A DNA stretch of 64,000 nucleotides, taken from contig NZ_QUNO01000014.1 in assembly GCF_003387475.1 (NCBI RefSeq), forward strand, positions 124,001-188,000, given 5' to 3'. Shown here piece after piece: positions 16,773-25,085 of the stretch. Under the pieces are notes generated by a model. It saw only the letters and a list, made by a program, of their open reading frames with translations. It was not told the DNA's origin and ran no database searches. This stretch comes from Kutzneria buriramensis. GTDB lineage: Bacteria; Actinomycetota; Actinomycetes; Mycobacteriales; Pseudonocardiaceae. Position 1 is the first letter of the stretch. Each line of letters starts with the position of its first letter. The position numbers and the translations under genes were made by a program.

Positions 16773-19478
16773 GTGTCGTCGTTCCTCTACCGGCTCGGCC
16801 GTGCCGCGGCCCGAGCGCGCGTGCTCGTCCTCGCGCTGTGGGTCGCGGTCCTGGCCCTGACCGGCGGCGCCGCGCTGGTGTTCAACCACGGCACCGACGA
16901 CACGTTCGCCATTCCCGGCTCGGAATCGCAGGACGCGCTGGATCACCTCGGACGGGTCTTCCCCGAGGTCAGCGGCACGTCGGCGCAGCTGGTGCTCGTC
17001 GTTCCCTCGGGTGCGGCGGCCGACACCCCGCGGATCCGGACCGCGGTGGCGCAGGCCGTGACGAAGATCGGGAAGCTCGACCAGGTCGCCACGGTGGTGA
17101 ACCCGTTCGACGCGAGCGTCCACGGCGCGGTGTCGGGTGACGGCCGGGCCGCGCTGATCGCGGTGCCGTTGAAGGTGCAGCTCGCCGCCGTCGATCCGGC
17201 CACCAGGACCAGGCTCGCCGCGATCGCCGAGGACCTGGGGACGGAAGCCGGAGCGAAGGTGTACACCGGCGGCGACGCGTTCTCCGACCGGGTGCCGAAG
17301 CTCAGTCCCACCGAGGGCATCGGCCTGGTCATCGCGCTGCTGGTGCTGGTGCTGATGTTCCGCTCCCTGATCGCGGCGGTCATGCCGCTGGTCACCGCGG
17401 TCCTCGGGGTCGGCGTCGCGGTCGGGCTGATCTACCTCGCCACCCTGATCGCGCCGATCTCCTCGACCGCGCCGATGCTGGCGGTGATGATCGGGCTCGC
17501 GGTCGGCATCGACTACGCCCTGTTCCTGCTCTCGCGGCATCGTGACCAGCTCGCCGACGGCCTCGACGTCGAGGAGTCGATCGCCCGCGCCACCGCCACC
17601 GCCGGATCGGCGGTCATCTTCGCCGGCCTCACCGTCGTCATCGCCCTGCTCGGGCTGTCGGTGGCCGGCATCCCGTTCCTGACCACCATGGGCATCGCCG
17701 CCGCGGTCGCGGTCGCCCTCGCCGTCGGCATCGCCGTCACGCTCGTCCCGGCGCTGATGTCCTTCGCGGGCAAGCGATTGACGCCACGGGTCCGGAAGCC
17801 GCGGCGCAAACCCCGTCGCCGTCCTCAGATCGCCCGTTGGTGGGTCCGCACCGCAACCAAGGCGCCGCTGGTCACCGTGCTCGTCGTCGTCGCCGGGCTG
17901 GCGATCTGCGCGATCCCCGCCACGAGCCTGCGGCTGGCGTTGCCGGACAACGGAACCGAGGCGCAGGGCAGCCCCGCACGTGACACGTACGAGGTCGTCG
18001 GCGAACACTTCGGTCCCGGCTACAACGGCCCGTTGATCGTCACCGCGGACATCATCACCAGCACCGATCCCGTCGGACTGGTGAACAAGATCGCCGACGA
18101 GATCCGACGGCTCCCCGGCGTCGCCTCGGTGCCGCTGGCCACCCCGAACCCCAAGGGCGACACCGGAATCATCCAGGTCGTCCCCACGACCGCACCGGAC
18201 TCCGCGCAGACCGACGACCTGGTGTCGCGGCTGCGGGGGCAGGAGCAGCACTTCCTCGACGTCCACGGCACGCGGACGGCGGTCACCGGCATCACCGCCG
18301 TCGGCATCGACGTCTCCGCCAAGCTCGGCAATGCCCTGCTGCCGTTCGGGATCCTGGTCGTCGGGCTCTCGCTGATCCTGCTGGCGATGGTGTTCCGGTC
18401 GATCTGGGTGCCGATCAAGGCCACGGCCGGCTACCTGCTCTCCGTCGCCGCGGCCTTCGGCGCGACGTCCTTCGTGTTCGTGCAGGGCCACCTGGCGGGC
18501 GTCCTCAACGTGACGCACACCGGCAGCGTGATCAGCTTCCTGCCGATCATCCTCATGGGTGTCCTGTTCGGACTCGCCATGGACTACGAGGTGTTCCTGG
18601 TGTCCCGCATGCGGGAGGACTTCGTCCAGCACGGCGATCCGCGCCGCGCGATCGAGTCCGGCTTCGTCTCCGCCTCCCGCGTGGTGGTCGCCGCCGCGGT
18701 GATCATGTTCGCGGTCTTCGCCGCGTTCGTCCCCGACGGCAGCGCCACCATCAAACCCATCGCCTTCAGCCTGGCGATCGGCGTCTTCGTCGACGCGTTC
18801 ATCGTGCGGATGACCCTGGTGCCCGCGGTGCTGGCGTTGCTGGGCCGCCGCGCCTGGGGCCTGCCTCCGAAACTGGACCGGATGCTGCCGGTGTTCGACG
18901 CCGAGGGAGACGCCCTCGCGCACGAACTGCGGCTCGCCGAGTGGCCCGCCCCGGGTAGCGCCGAGGCCGTCAGCGCCGCCGCGCTCCGGCTGGAGGACGA
19001 CCGGGGCCGCCCGGCCTACACCGACATCGACCTGCACCTGCCGGCCGGGGAGGTCCTCGTGCTGCACGGTGTCGGCGCCTGCGGCAAGACCGCCCTGCTG
19101 TACACCCTCGCCGGGCGCGTCACCAAGTTCACCGGCGACCTCAAGGTGCTCGGACGCGTTCTGCCCCAACACACTCATGCCCTGCGCCGAGATGTCGCGG
19201 TCGTTCCGTGCCGCGACACAACGGATCCGGCCCGGCAGATCGCCGATGCCCTCGCCGGCGACGCCGCGCTCGTCGTCGTCGACGACATCGATCTGGTGCT
19301 CCGTACCGACGTTCGCGATCAGGTGCGTGCGTTGCTCGCCGAGCGCCGCAGCTGTTCCGCCGGGACCGCGACGTTCGTGGTGACCTGTCAGGACCCCGAG
19401 CGTATCCGGGACCTCATGCCCGCCCGGGCCACCCATCTGCACGTCCTCACCGCCGCTCAGCCCGTCGAGGTCTCCTGA
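16773..19478 (+). CDS. MMPL/RND transporter fused to a C-terminal NTPase domain
   Basis: This 901-residue protein has two MMPL repeats of hydrophobic segments (about residues 15-330 and 370-700). It ends in an unusual 180-residue soluble domain with Walker A GVGACGKTALL and Walker B ALVVVDDIDL. No LSGGQ signature is evident in it. I chose the GTG at 16773 because AGGAGG lies at 16763-16768; an in-frame ATG exists at 16743. MMPL proteins export lipids or small molecules. It overlaps the YhgE-like gene by ATGA, so the products probably act together. Confidence 0.88.
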   Translation: MSSFLYRLGRAAARARVLVLALWVAVLALTGGAALVFNHGTDDTFAIPGSESQDALDHLGRVFPEVSGTSAQLVLVVPSGAAADTPRIRTAVAQAVTKIGKLDQVATVVNPFDASVHGAVSGDGRAALIAVPLKVQLAAVDPATRTRLAAIAEDLGTEAGAKVYTGGDAFSDRVPKLSPTEGIGLVIALLVLVLMFRSLIAAVMPLVTAVLGVGVAVGLIYLATLIAPISSTAPMLAVMIGLAVGIDYALFLLSRHRDQLADGLDVEESIARATATAGSAVIFAGLTVVIALLGLSVAGIPFLTTMGIAAAVAVALAVGIAVTLVPALMSFAGKRLTPRVRKPRRKPRRRPQIARWWVRTATKAPLVTVLVVVAGLAICAIPATSLRLALPDNGTEAQGSPARDTYEVVGEHFGPGYNGPLIVTADIITSTDPVGLVNKIADEIRRLPGVASVPLATPNPKGDTGIIQVVPTTAPDSAQTDDLVSRLRGQEQHFLDVHGTRTAVTGITAVGIDVSAKLGNALLPFGILVVGLSLILLAMVFRSIWVPIKATAGYLLSVAAAFGATSFVFVQGHLAGVLNVTHTGSVISFLPIILMGVLFGLAMDYEVFLVSRMREDFVQHGDPRRAIESGFVSASRVVVAAAVIMFAVFAAFVPDGSATIKPIAFSLAIGVFVDAFIVRMTLVPAVLALLGRRAWGLPPKLDRMLPVFDAEGDALAHELRLAEWPAPGSAEAVSAAALRLEDDRGRPAYTDIDLHLPAGEVLVLHGVGACGKTALLYTLAGRVTKFTGDLKVLGRVLPQHTHALRRDVAVVPCRDTTDPARQIADALAGDAALVVVDDIDLVLRTDVRDQVRALLAERRSCSAGTATFVVTCQDPERIRDLMPARATHLHVLTAAQPVEVS

Positions 19479-21439
19479 TGCTCAAGCCGTTCGCCAACTC
19501 CGCCCGCGCCCTGGCCTCCGGACCGCTCACCTGGCGCACCTGGACCGGCCTGATCGCCGTCCCGATCATCGTGATGGGCCTGCTGACCTGGGCGTTCTGG
19601 ACACCGGAAACCAACCACGGCACCGCCAGGGCCGCCGTGGTCAACAACGACGAACCCGTGCACGTCAACGGCCAGACCATCCCGCTCGGCCGCCAGCTCG
19701 CCGGCGACCTCACCCACAGCGGCGACTCCGCCTACACCTGGGTGCTCACCGACGCCGCCGACGCCGCGTCCGGCCTCGCGGACGGCAGCTACGCCGCGAC
19801 GGTGACCATCCCGGCGGACTTCTCCGCCCGCGCCACCTCGGCCGCCACCGGCAATCCCCTCGACGCCCGGCAGGCACAGGTGCAGGTGCGGACGTCCGAC
19901 GCCGCCGGCGTCACCGATCCGGGCCTCGCGGACCACGTCGCCCAAGCAGCCCAGCGGACCCTGAATCGGCAGATCGTCCAGACGTACCTGGACAACGTGT
20001 ACGTCGGCTTCACGACCATCCACCGGCAGGTCGGCCAAGCCGCGGACGGCGCGGCCCGGCTCGCCGACGGCACCGCTCAACTGGCCGGCGCCGCGGGCCA
20101 GCTGGCTACCGGCGCCGACCAGCTCGCCGACGGAACCGCCCAGCTCGCCGACGGCTCCGGCCAGCTGTCGGCGGGGCTCACCCAGGCCCAGCGCGACACC
20201 GCGCAACTGCCGGCGCTCACCCGTCAGCTCGCCGCCGGCGCCGACGAGGTCGCCGACGGCAACGAACAGCTCGCCGCCACCGTCGTGCCGCTGGCCGACC
20301 GCATCATCGCCGCGATCGACTCCGTTCCCTCGGCCGGCAGCGCCGCCAAGCAGTTCCAGCAGCTCGCCGACGACTGCACCGGCACCGCCGCCTTCTGCGG
20401 CGAGCTCCGGCAGACCGCGGACCGGTTCACCACCGACGCGGGGAAGATCGACGGTGTCAAGGCTGCGGTCCGCGCCAACGCCGTCAAGGTGCGTGACTCG
20501 GTCCAGGCGCTGGCCACCGGCGCCCGCCAGGTCGCCGACGGCAACACCCAGCTGGCCGCCAAGTCCGCGGAGCTGGCCGCCGGGATCGCGTCCGCCGCCG
20601 CCGGTGCCCGCCGGCTCGACAGCGGGGTGCGCGAGGCGAACTCGGGCTCCCACCGGCTGGCCGGCGGCGCCGGGCAGCTGAGGGACGGCGTCACCAAGGT
20701 CGACGCCGGTGCGCACGAGCTCGCGGATCAGCTGAACAAGGGCCGTGACCAGGTGCCGGCCTACACGGACGCCGAACGTGCGCACCTCAAGACCGTCGCG
20801 GCCGATCCCAGCACCGCCACGACCGATGGCACTCCGGTCGGCACCTTGGCCCTCACTCTGTTCGCGGCCTTGGCCTTGTGGGCACTGGCGCTGGCCACGT
20901 ACATGGTGACGCGAGCCGTCCCGCATGCGGTACTCACCGCGCGGGAACCCACCTGGCGCATCATCCTGCGCGCCGCCATCCCGGGGGCGACCGCGGCCGG
21001 CCTCGCGGCGCTCGCCATCACCGCGGTCGCCGTCCCCGTCCTGAGGCTCGGATTCGTCGGCAGTATTGGGTTCCTGCTGATCGCGCTGCTGGCCGCCGCC
21101 GCGTTCGTCGCCCTCAACCAGGCGGCCACGGCGATCTTCGGCCGCGCCGGGCGGCTCGCGTCCCTGGCCGTCCTCGTGCTCGTCGGAGCGACCGGCATCG
21201 TCTCCACGCTGCCGAGCCCCCTCTACGCCCTCGCCGACTACCTGCCCACGCAAGGCGCGGTGCTCGCGCTGCGTGCCGCCGCCACCGACGGCACCGGCCT
21301 CACCGCCGGCGTCGTCCACCTTGCCGCCTGGCTCCTCGTCGGCGCCCTCGTCTCGATCCTGGTCACCGACCGCCGCCGCTACCTGTCGGCCAGGAACGTG
21401 CGGCTGACTCCGTTCTACGGAAGGGAAAACCTCGCATGA
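19478..21439 (+). CDS. YhgE/Pip-like membrane protein
   Basis: This 653-residue protein has one N-terminal membrane segment (LIAVPIIVMGLLTWAFW) and a long extracytoplasmic middle. That middle carries many short repeats of the type GAxQLADGxxQLA (about residues 185-430), a coiled-coil-like pattern typical of YhgE/Pip proteins. Several C-terminal membrane segments follow (about 455-640). Such proteins are related to ABC-2-type permeases and often neighbour MMPL transporters. It overlaps both neighbours by 4 bp. The exact function is not known. Confidence 0.82.
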   Translation: MLKPFANSARALASGPLTWRTWTGLIAVPIIVMGLLTWAFWTPETNHGTARAAVVNNDEPVHVNGQTIPLGRQLAGDLTHSGDSAYTWVLTDAADAASGLADGSYAATVTIPADFSARATSAATGNPLDARQAQVQVRTSDAAGVTDPGLADHVAQAAQRTLNRQIVQTYLDNVYVGFTTIHRQVGQAADGAARLADGTAQLAGAAGQLATGADQLADGTAQLADGSGQLSAGLTQAQRDTAQLPALTRQLAAGADEVADGNEQLAATVVPLADRIIAAIDSVPSAGSAAKQFQQLADDCTGTAAFCGELRQTADRFTTDAGKIDGVKAAVRANAVKVRDSVQALATGARQVADGNTQLAAKSAELAAGIASAAAGARRLDSGVREANSGSHRLAGGAGQLRDGVTKVDAGAHELADQLNKGRDQVPAYTDAERAHLKTVAADPSTATTDGTPVGTLALTLFAALALWALALATYMVTRAVPHAVLTAREPTWRIILRAAIPGATAAGLAALAITAVAVPVLRLGFVGSIGFLLIALLAAAAFVALNQAATAIFGRAGRLASLAVLVLVGATGIVSTLPSPLYALADYLPTQGAVLALRAAATDGTGLTAGVVHLAAWLLVGALVSILVTDRRRYLSARNVRLTPFYGRENLA

Positions 21440-22407
21440 GCCGCGCCCAGCGCATCGACACCCACCAGCACCTCGTGCCGCCCCGTTACGCGGAATGGAT
21501 GCACGAGAAGGGAATCCGGCCCGGCGGCGTGGACTTGCCCACGTGGTCGCCGTCGGCCGCGCTGAAGTTCATGGACGGCCACGGGATCGGCACCGGCATC
21601 CTGTCGCTGTCCACACCGGGGGTCTACTTCGGCGACGTCGCCGAGGCGCGCCGCTGGGCCCGTGACGTCAACGAGTACACCGCCTCCGTGGTCGCGGACC
21701 GCCCGGACCGCTTCGGGTTCTTCGCCACCCTGACCCTGCCCGACGTCGATGGCGCGCTCGCCGAAGCCGAGTACGCGCTCGACGCCCTGCACGCCGACGG
21801 AATCGTGCTGCTGGCCAACAACGACGGCCGCTACCTCGGTGATCCCGGTTTCGAGCCGCTGCTGAAGTTCTTGCACGACAGGCAGGTCGCGGTGTTCATC
21901 CATCCCGGCGAGCTGCCAGGCCCGGAGGTGCCCGGCATTCCCACGTTCACCGCGGACTTCCTGCTCGACACCACCCGCACGGCGATCAGCCTCATCCTGT
22001 CGGGGGCGATGGCGAAGTATCCGGGCATCAAGTTCATCCTCGCGCACGCCGGCGGGTTCGTGCCCTACATCTCCTACCGCATCCTGCTCACGATGATGAG
22101 CACCAAGAACAAGGCGCAGCAGGCGTGGACGCTGCTCGACCAGAAGCACCAGGTGCCCAAGCAGCTCGCCGTGCTGCGCCAGTTCTACTACGACATCGCG
22201 CTGTCGGCGTCGCCCGCGGCGCTGCCGAGCCTGCTCGAGGTGGCCGACCCGGACCACATCACCTACGGCAGCGACTTCCCGTTCGCGCCCGCGCCGGCGG
22301 TGGGCTTCATGAACAAGACGTACGAGAAGTACCCGCTGGGCGACGAGCTGCGCGCCGCGATCGACCGCGGCAACTCCGAGAACCTCTTTCCCCGCCTCAA
22401 GAGCTGA
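21436..22407 (+). CDS. ACMSD-type amidohydrolase/decarboxylase
   Basis: This 323-residue TIM-barrel metal enzyme belongs to the amidohydrolase_2 family. The metal-binding pattern is visible: HQH at the N-terminus (IDTHQHLVPP), FIHPGE, ILAHAGG and YGSDFPF. Relatives decarboxylate aromatic acids (aminocarboxymuconate semialdehyde, gamma-resorcylate) or hydrolyse rings. It is coupled to the YhgE-like gene by ATGA, an unexpected partner for transport genes. Its end overlaps the convergent TetR gene by 11 bp. The substrate is unknown; aromatic acids would fit the neighbouring ring-cleavage operon. Confidence 0.85.
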   Translation: MSRAQRIDTHQHLVPPRYAEWMHEKGIRPGGVDLPTWSPSAALKFMDGHGIGTGILSLSTPGVYFGDVAEARRWARDVNEYTASVVADRPDRFGFFATLTLPDVDGALAEAEYALDALHADGIVLLANNDGRYLGDPGFEPLLKFLHDRQVAVFIHPGELPGPEVPGIPTFTADFLLDTTRTAISLILSGAMAKYPGIKFILAHAGGFVPYISYRILLTMMSTKNKAQQAWTLLDQKHQVPKQLAVLRQFYYDIALSASPAALPSLLEVADPDHITYGSDFPFAPAPAVGFMNKTYEKYPLGDELRAAIDRGNSENLFPRLKS

Positions 22408-23017
22408 GCCGCGCCGCCAGGTCGAACAGCGCCAGGGCGTGCAGCTCGAACAGGCGGACCAGGTCCACCCCGTCGCCGCCGATCTCCTTCGCGACGAACA
22501 GCCCGTCGGCGCCGGCCAGGGCGTACGTGGTCAGCAGCTGGACGGCGGCGGGGTCCAGGCCGGGCATGAATTCGGCGAACATGTCCGCGACGCGCCGGTG
22601 GGCGAATTCGCGCACCTGGAGGAACATCGTTCGAGCGCTGGGTTCCTCGGGGCGGCGCTCGAGGGTGAGCATGAGACCCAGGCGCAGGAAGTCGGGTGCC
22701 TCGAGCAGCGCCGTCGCGACCTGCTGGGCCAGCATGGTCACCCGCGCCATCGGCGTGCCGGCCGAGTCGTCGGGCAGGGTCAACGCGGCCAGCCAGCGTC
22801 CGAAGCTGCGCTCGATGACCGCGGCGATGAGGTCGTCCTTGTCCTTGAAGTGCCAGTAGATCGAGCTCGCCGGCAGCCCGCATCTCTTGCTCACCAGCGC
22901 GATGCTCGTGCCCTCGTAGCCGCGTTCGCCGGCCACCTCGACGGTGGCGTCGAGGATCCGGCGGCGGGACTCCTCGCCGTTCGCGCGCCGGCGTCGCGTG
23001 TTGCGGTCGTCGTCCAC
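22397..23017 (-). CDS. TetR-family repressor of the ring-cleavage operon
   Basis: This TetR protein of about 206 residues has an N-terminal helix-turn-helix (SRRRILDATVEVAGERG, then SKRCGLPASSIYWHFKDKDD). Two in-frame GTG codons lie at 23023 and 23017. The first overlaps the GGAGG ribosome site, so I chose 23017. It is divergent from the hydrolase-dioxygenase-hydroxylase operon, with three matching palindromes between them. It probably represses both directions until an aromatic metabolite binds. Confidence 0.88.
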   Translation of the reverse strand: MDDDRNTRRRRANGEESRRRILDATVEVAGERGYEGTSIALVSKRCGLPASSIYWHFKDKDDLIAAVIERSFGRWLAALTLPDDSAGTPMARVTMLAQQVATALLEAPDFLRLGLMLTLERRPEEPSARTMFLQVREFAHRRVADMFAEFMPGLDPAAVQLLTTYALAGADGLFVAKEIGGDGVDLVRLFELHALALFDLAARLSS

Positions 23018-23032
23018 GTCCACCTCCGCTTG

Positions 23033-23117
23033 CTGTAGCGAACATTACAGGAAGGGTTGACCGCTCGGCGGGCGAGGCTTACCGTAGCGATCGTTACAAC
23101 TGTAGTGATCGCTACAG
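23033..23117. promoter_or_regulatory. Three 16-bp palindromic operators for the TetR protein
   Basis: Three near-identical sites occur: TGTAGCGAACATTACA (23034-23049), CGTAGCGATCGTTACA (23083-23098) and TGTAGTGATCGCTACA (23101-23116). The consensus is TGTAGYGATCGYTACA. The last two are centred 18 bp apart, so two dimers could bind side by side. They lie between the TetR start and the hydrolase start. Confidence 0.8.
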
Positions 23118-23143
23118 GAAAGCGGACTCACCGTGGAGGCCCC

Positions 23144-24067
23144 GTGTTGCCGAACGGCTCACCCTCGTCCACCGTCACCGCGGAAACGGTGCTGCGCAGT
23201 GAGAGCACGGTCCGTGTGGGCGCCCGCGACATCTTCCTCACCGAGATCGTCCCCGCAGCTGGTCCGCGAAACCCGACGCCCGTGGTCCTGCTGCACGGCG
23301 GCGGCCCCGGCGCGACCGGCGCGTCCAACTACGCGCGCAACAGCGATGTGCTCGCTGAGGCCGGCCACCGGGTGCTGGTCCCGGACATGCCCGGATACGG
23401 GCGGTCGTCGAAGGAACTGGACCAGACTGACCCGTTCGGCGACCTCGCGATCTTCGTACGCGGCCTGCTCGACGCGCTGGACGTGGAGAAGGCGCACGTG
23501 GTGGGCAATTCCTACGGCGGGGCGGCGGCGCTGCGGTTGGCGCTCGACCGGCCGGACCGGGTGGACAAGCTCGTGCTGATGGGCCCCGGTGGCATCGGCA
23601 CCACCCGCCGGCCTCCCACCAAGGGGCTGAACGCCCTGCTGGGTTACTACGGCGGCGACGGGCCGTCCCGGGCGAAGCTGGCGTCGTTCATCCGCAATCA
23701 CCTGGTGTTCGACGCCTCCGGCGTGCCGGACGAACTCGTCGAGCTGCGCTACCAGGCCAGCATCGACCCCGAGGTGGTGTCGAACCCGCCGCTGCGCCGT
23801 CCGTCCGGGCGTGGGGCGCTGCGCACGCTGTGGCGTATGGACTTCACTCGCGACCGCGGCCGGCTCTCGCGCTGCCAGGTGCCGACGCTGGTCGTCTGGG
23901 GCACCCACGACAAGGTCAACCGCCCGTCCGGCGGACCGTGGCTGGCGCGTACCATGCGACGCTGCGACCTGCATCTGTTCGCCCGCACCGGACACTGGGC
24001 CCAGTACGAGCAGGCCCGCCGGTTCAACCGGCTGCTGCTCGACTGGCTCGACGGGGACGCGGCGTGA
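23144..24067 (+). CDS. Meta-cleavage-product alpha/beta hydrolase
   Basis: This 307-residue alpha/beta hydrolase has the marks of the MhpC/BphD/HsaD group. These include the oxyanion-hole loop LLHGGGPGATGASNY, nucleophile elbow GNSYGGAA, acid WGTHDKVNRP and catalytic His in RTGHWAQYEQ. Such enzymes hydrolyse the C-C bond of the dienoate made by extradiol ring cleavage. I chose GTG 23144 because GGAGG lies at 23135-23139. It overlaps the dioxygenase gene by GTGA. Confidence 0.88.
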   Translation: MLPNGSPSSTVTAETVLRSESTVRVGARDIFLTEIVPAAGPRNPTPVVLLHGGGPGATGASNYARNSDVLAEAGHRVLVPDMPGYGRSSKELDQTDPFGDLAIFVRGLLDALDVEKAHVVGNSYGGAAALRLALDRPDRVDKLVLMGPGGIGTTRRPPTKGLNALLGYYGGDGPSRAKLASFIRNHLVFDASGVPDELVELRYQASIDPEVVSNPPLRRPSGRGALRTLWRMDFTRDRGRLSRCQVPTLVVWGTHDKVNRPSGGPWLARTMRRCDLHLFARTGHWAQYEQARRFNRLLLDWLDGDAA

Positions 24068-25071
24068 CCCGCCCGGACGTGTACGGCGCCGCGCGACTGG
24101 GCTACGTCGTCGTCGAGTCGCGGCGGCTGACCGACTGGAACCGCTTCGGGGCCGACGCGATCGGCCTGCACGTCGACGAACTCACCCGCGACGCGCTGCG
24201 TTTCCGTCTCGACGACCGGGAATGCCGGTTCCTCATCGAACGCGGGCCGGCCGAGGACGTCACCGCCGCCGGTTGGGAGATCGACGACCACGAGACCTTC
24301 GACGTCATCCTCGGCCGCGTCACCGCGGCGGGCCTGCCCATCACCGAGGGCACTGCGGAGGAAGCTGGTCTGCGCGGTGTCGAACGGCTGTGGCGCTTCC
24401 CCGGCCCCAAAGGCATCGTCACCGAGATCTTCACCCGCGCCCGCACCACGACCGTCCCGTTGCGGATGCGCAACGCCGCCTTCGTGACCGGCCGCTCCGG
24501 CATGGGACACCTGGCCATCACCACCACCCGCCCCGAGCGGCTGCACACGTACTGGAACAACCTGTTGGACCTGCGGCTGTCGGACCGGATCGTCGAACGC
24601 ATCGGCCCCGCCAAGCTGAACATCCGGTTCCTGCGCAGCGGCGAGCGCCACCATTCCATCGCGCTGGCCGGACTGCCGATCGATCCGGTCCGCACCTCGG
24701 TGCAGCACGTCAACATCGAGGTCGCAACCCTTGAGGACCTGCTCGCCGGCTTCCACCGGGTCACCGAGCTGGGCTTCGCCATGGCCTGGTCGGTCGGCCA
24801 ACACACCAACGACCGCGAGCTGTCCTACTACAGCGTCACCCCTTCCGGGTTCGAACTCGAGGTCGGCTGGAACCCCGTCGTCGTCACCCCGGAACTGGAG
24901 GCGACCTGGGAGCCCACCACGTACCAAGGGATTTCGATCTGGGGGCACACCGTGGTCGGCAACGACGTCGTCACCCTCATGTCGCGCTTCCAGGCCGCGG
25001 TCCGGTCATTGCGCGGGCAGGAGGACACCGTTCCCGCCCTGTCCAGCACCCCGCTGGGTGCTCGCCGCTGA
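24064..25071 (+). CDS. Extradiol ring-cleavage dioxygenase (VOC family)
   Basis: This 335-residue two-module VOC protein resembles BphC/HsaC-type catechol 2,3-dioxygenases. The Fe(II) ligands appear as His149 (MGHLAI), His215 (QHVNIEV) and Glu266 (PSGFELEVGW), with conserved tyrosines in LSYYSVTPSG. It should open a catechol ring next to the hydroxyls, giving the substrate of the preceding hydrolase. The substrate side chain cannot be told from sequence. The gene is coupled to the hydrolase by GTGA and lies 14 bp before the FAD hydroxylase gene. Confidence 0.9.
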   Translation: MTRPDVYGAARLGYVVVESRRLTDWNRFGADAIGLHVDELTRDALRFRLDDRECRFLIERGPAEDVTAAGWEIDDHETFDVILGRVTAAGLPITEGTAEEAGLRGVERLWRFPGPKGIVTEIFTRARTTTVPLRMRNAAFVTGRSGMGHLAITTTRPERLHTYWNNLLDLRLSDRIVERIGPAKLNIRFLRSGERHHSIALAGLPIDPVRTSVQHVNIEVATLEDLLAGFHRVTELGFAMAWSVGQHTNDRELSYYSVTPSGFELEVGWNPVVVTPELEATWEPTTYQGISIWGHTVVGNDVVTLMSRFQAAVRSLRGQEDTVPALSSTPLGARR

Positions 25072-25085
25072 GGAGGCACAGCGAA

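Noticed and set aside
16761-19442. 893-codon minus-strand frame opposite the MMPL gene
   Set aside because: Its composition is dominated by Asp, Gly, Arg and His and has no domain; the MMPL frame is clearly the real one.
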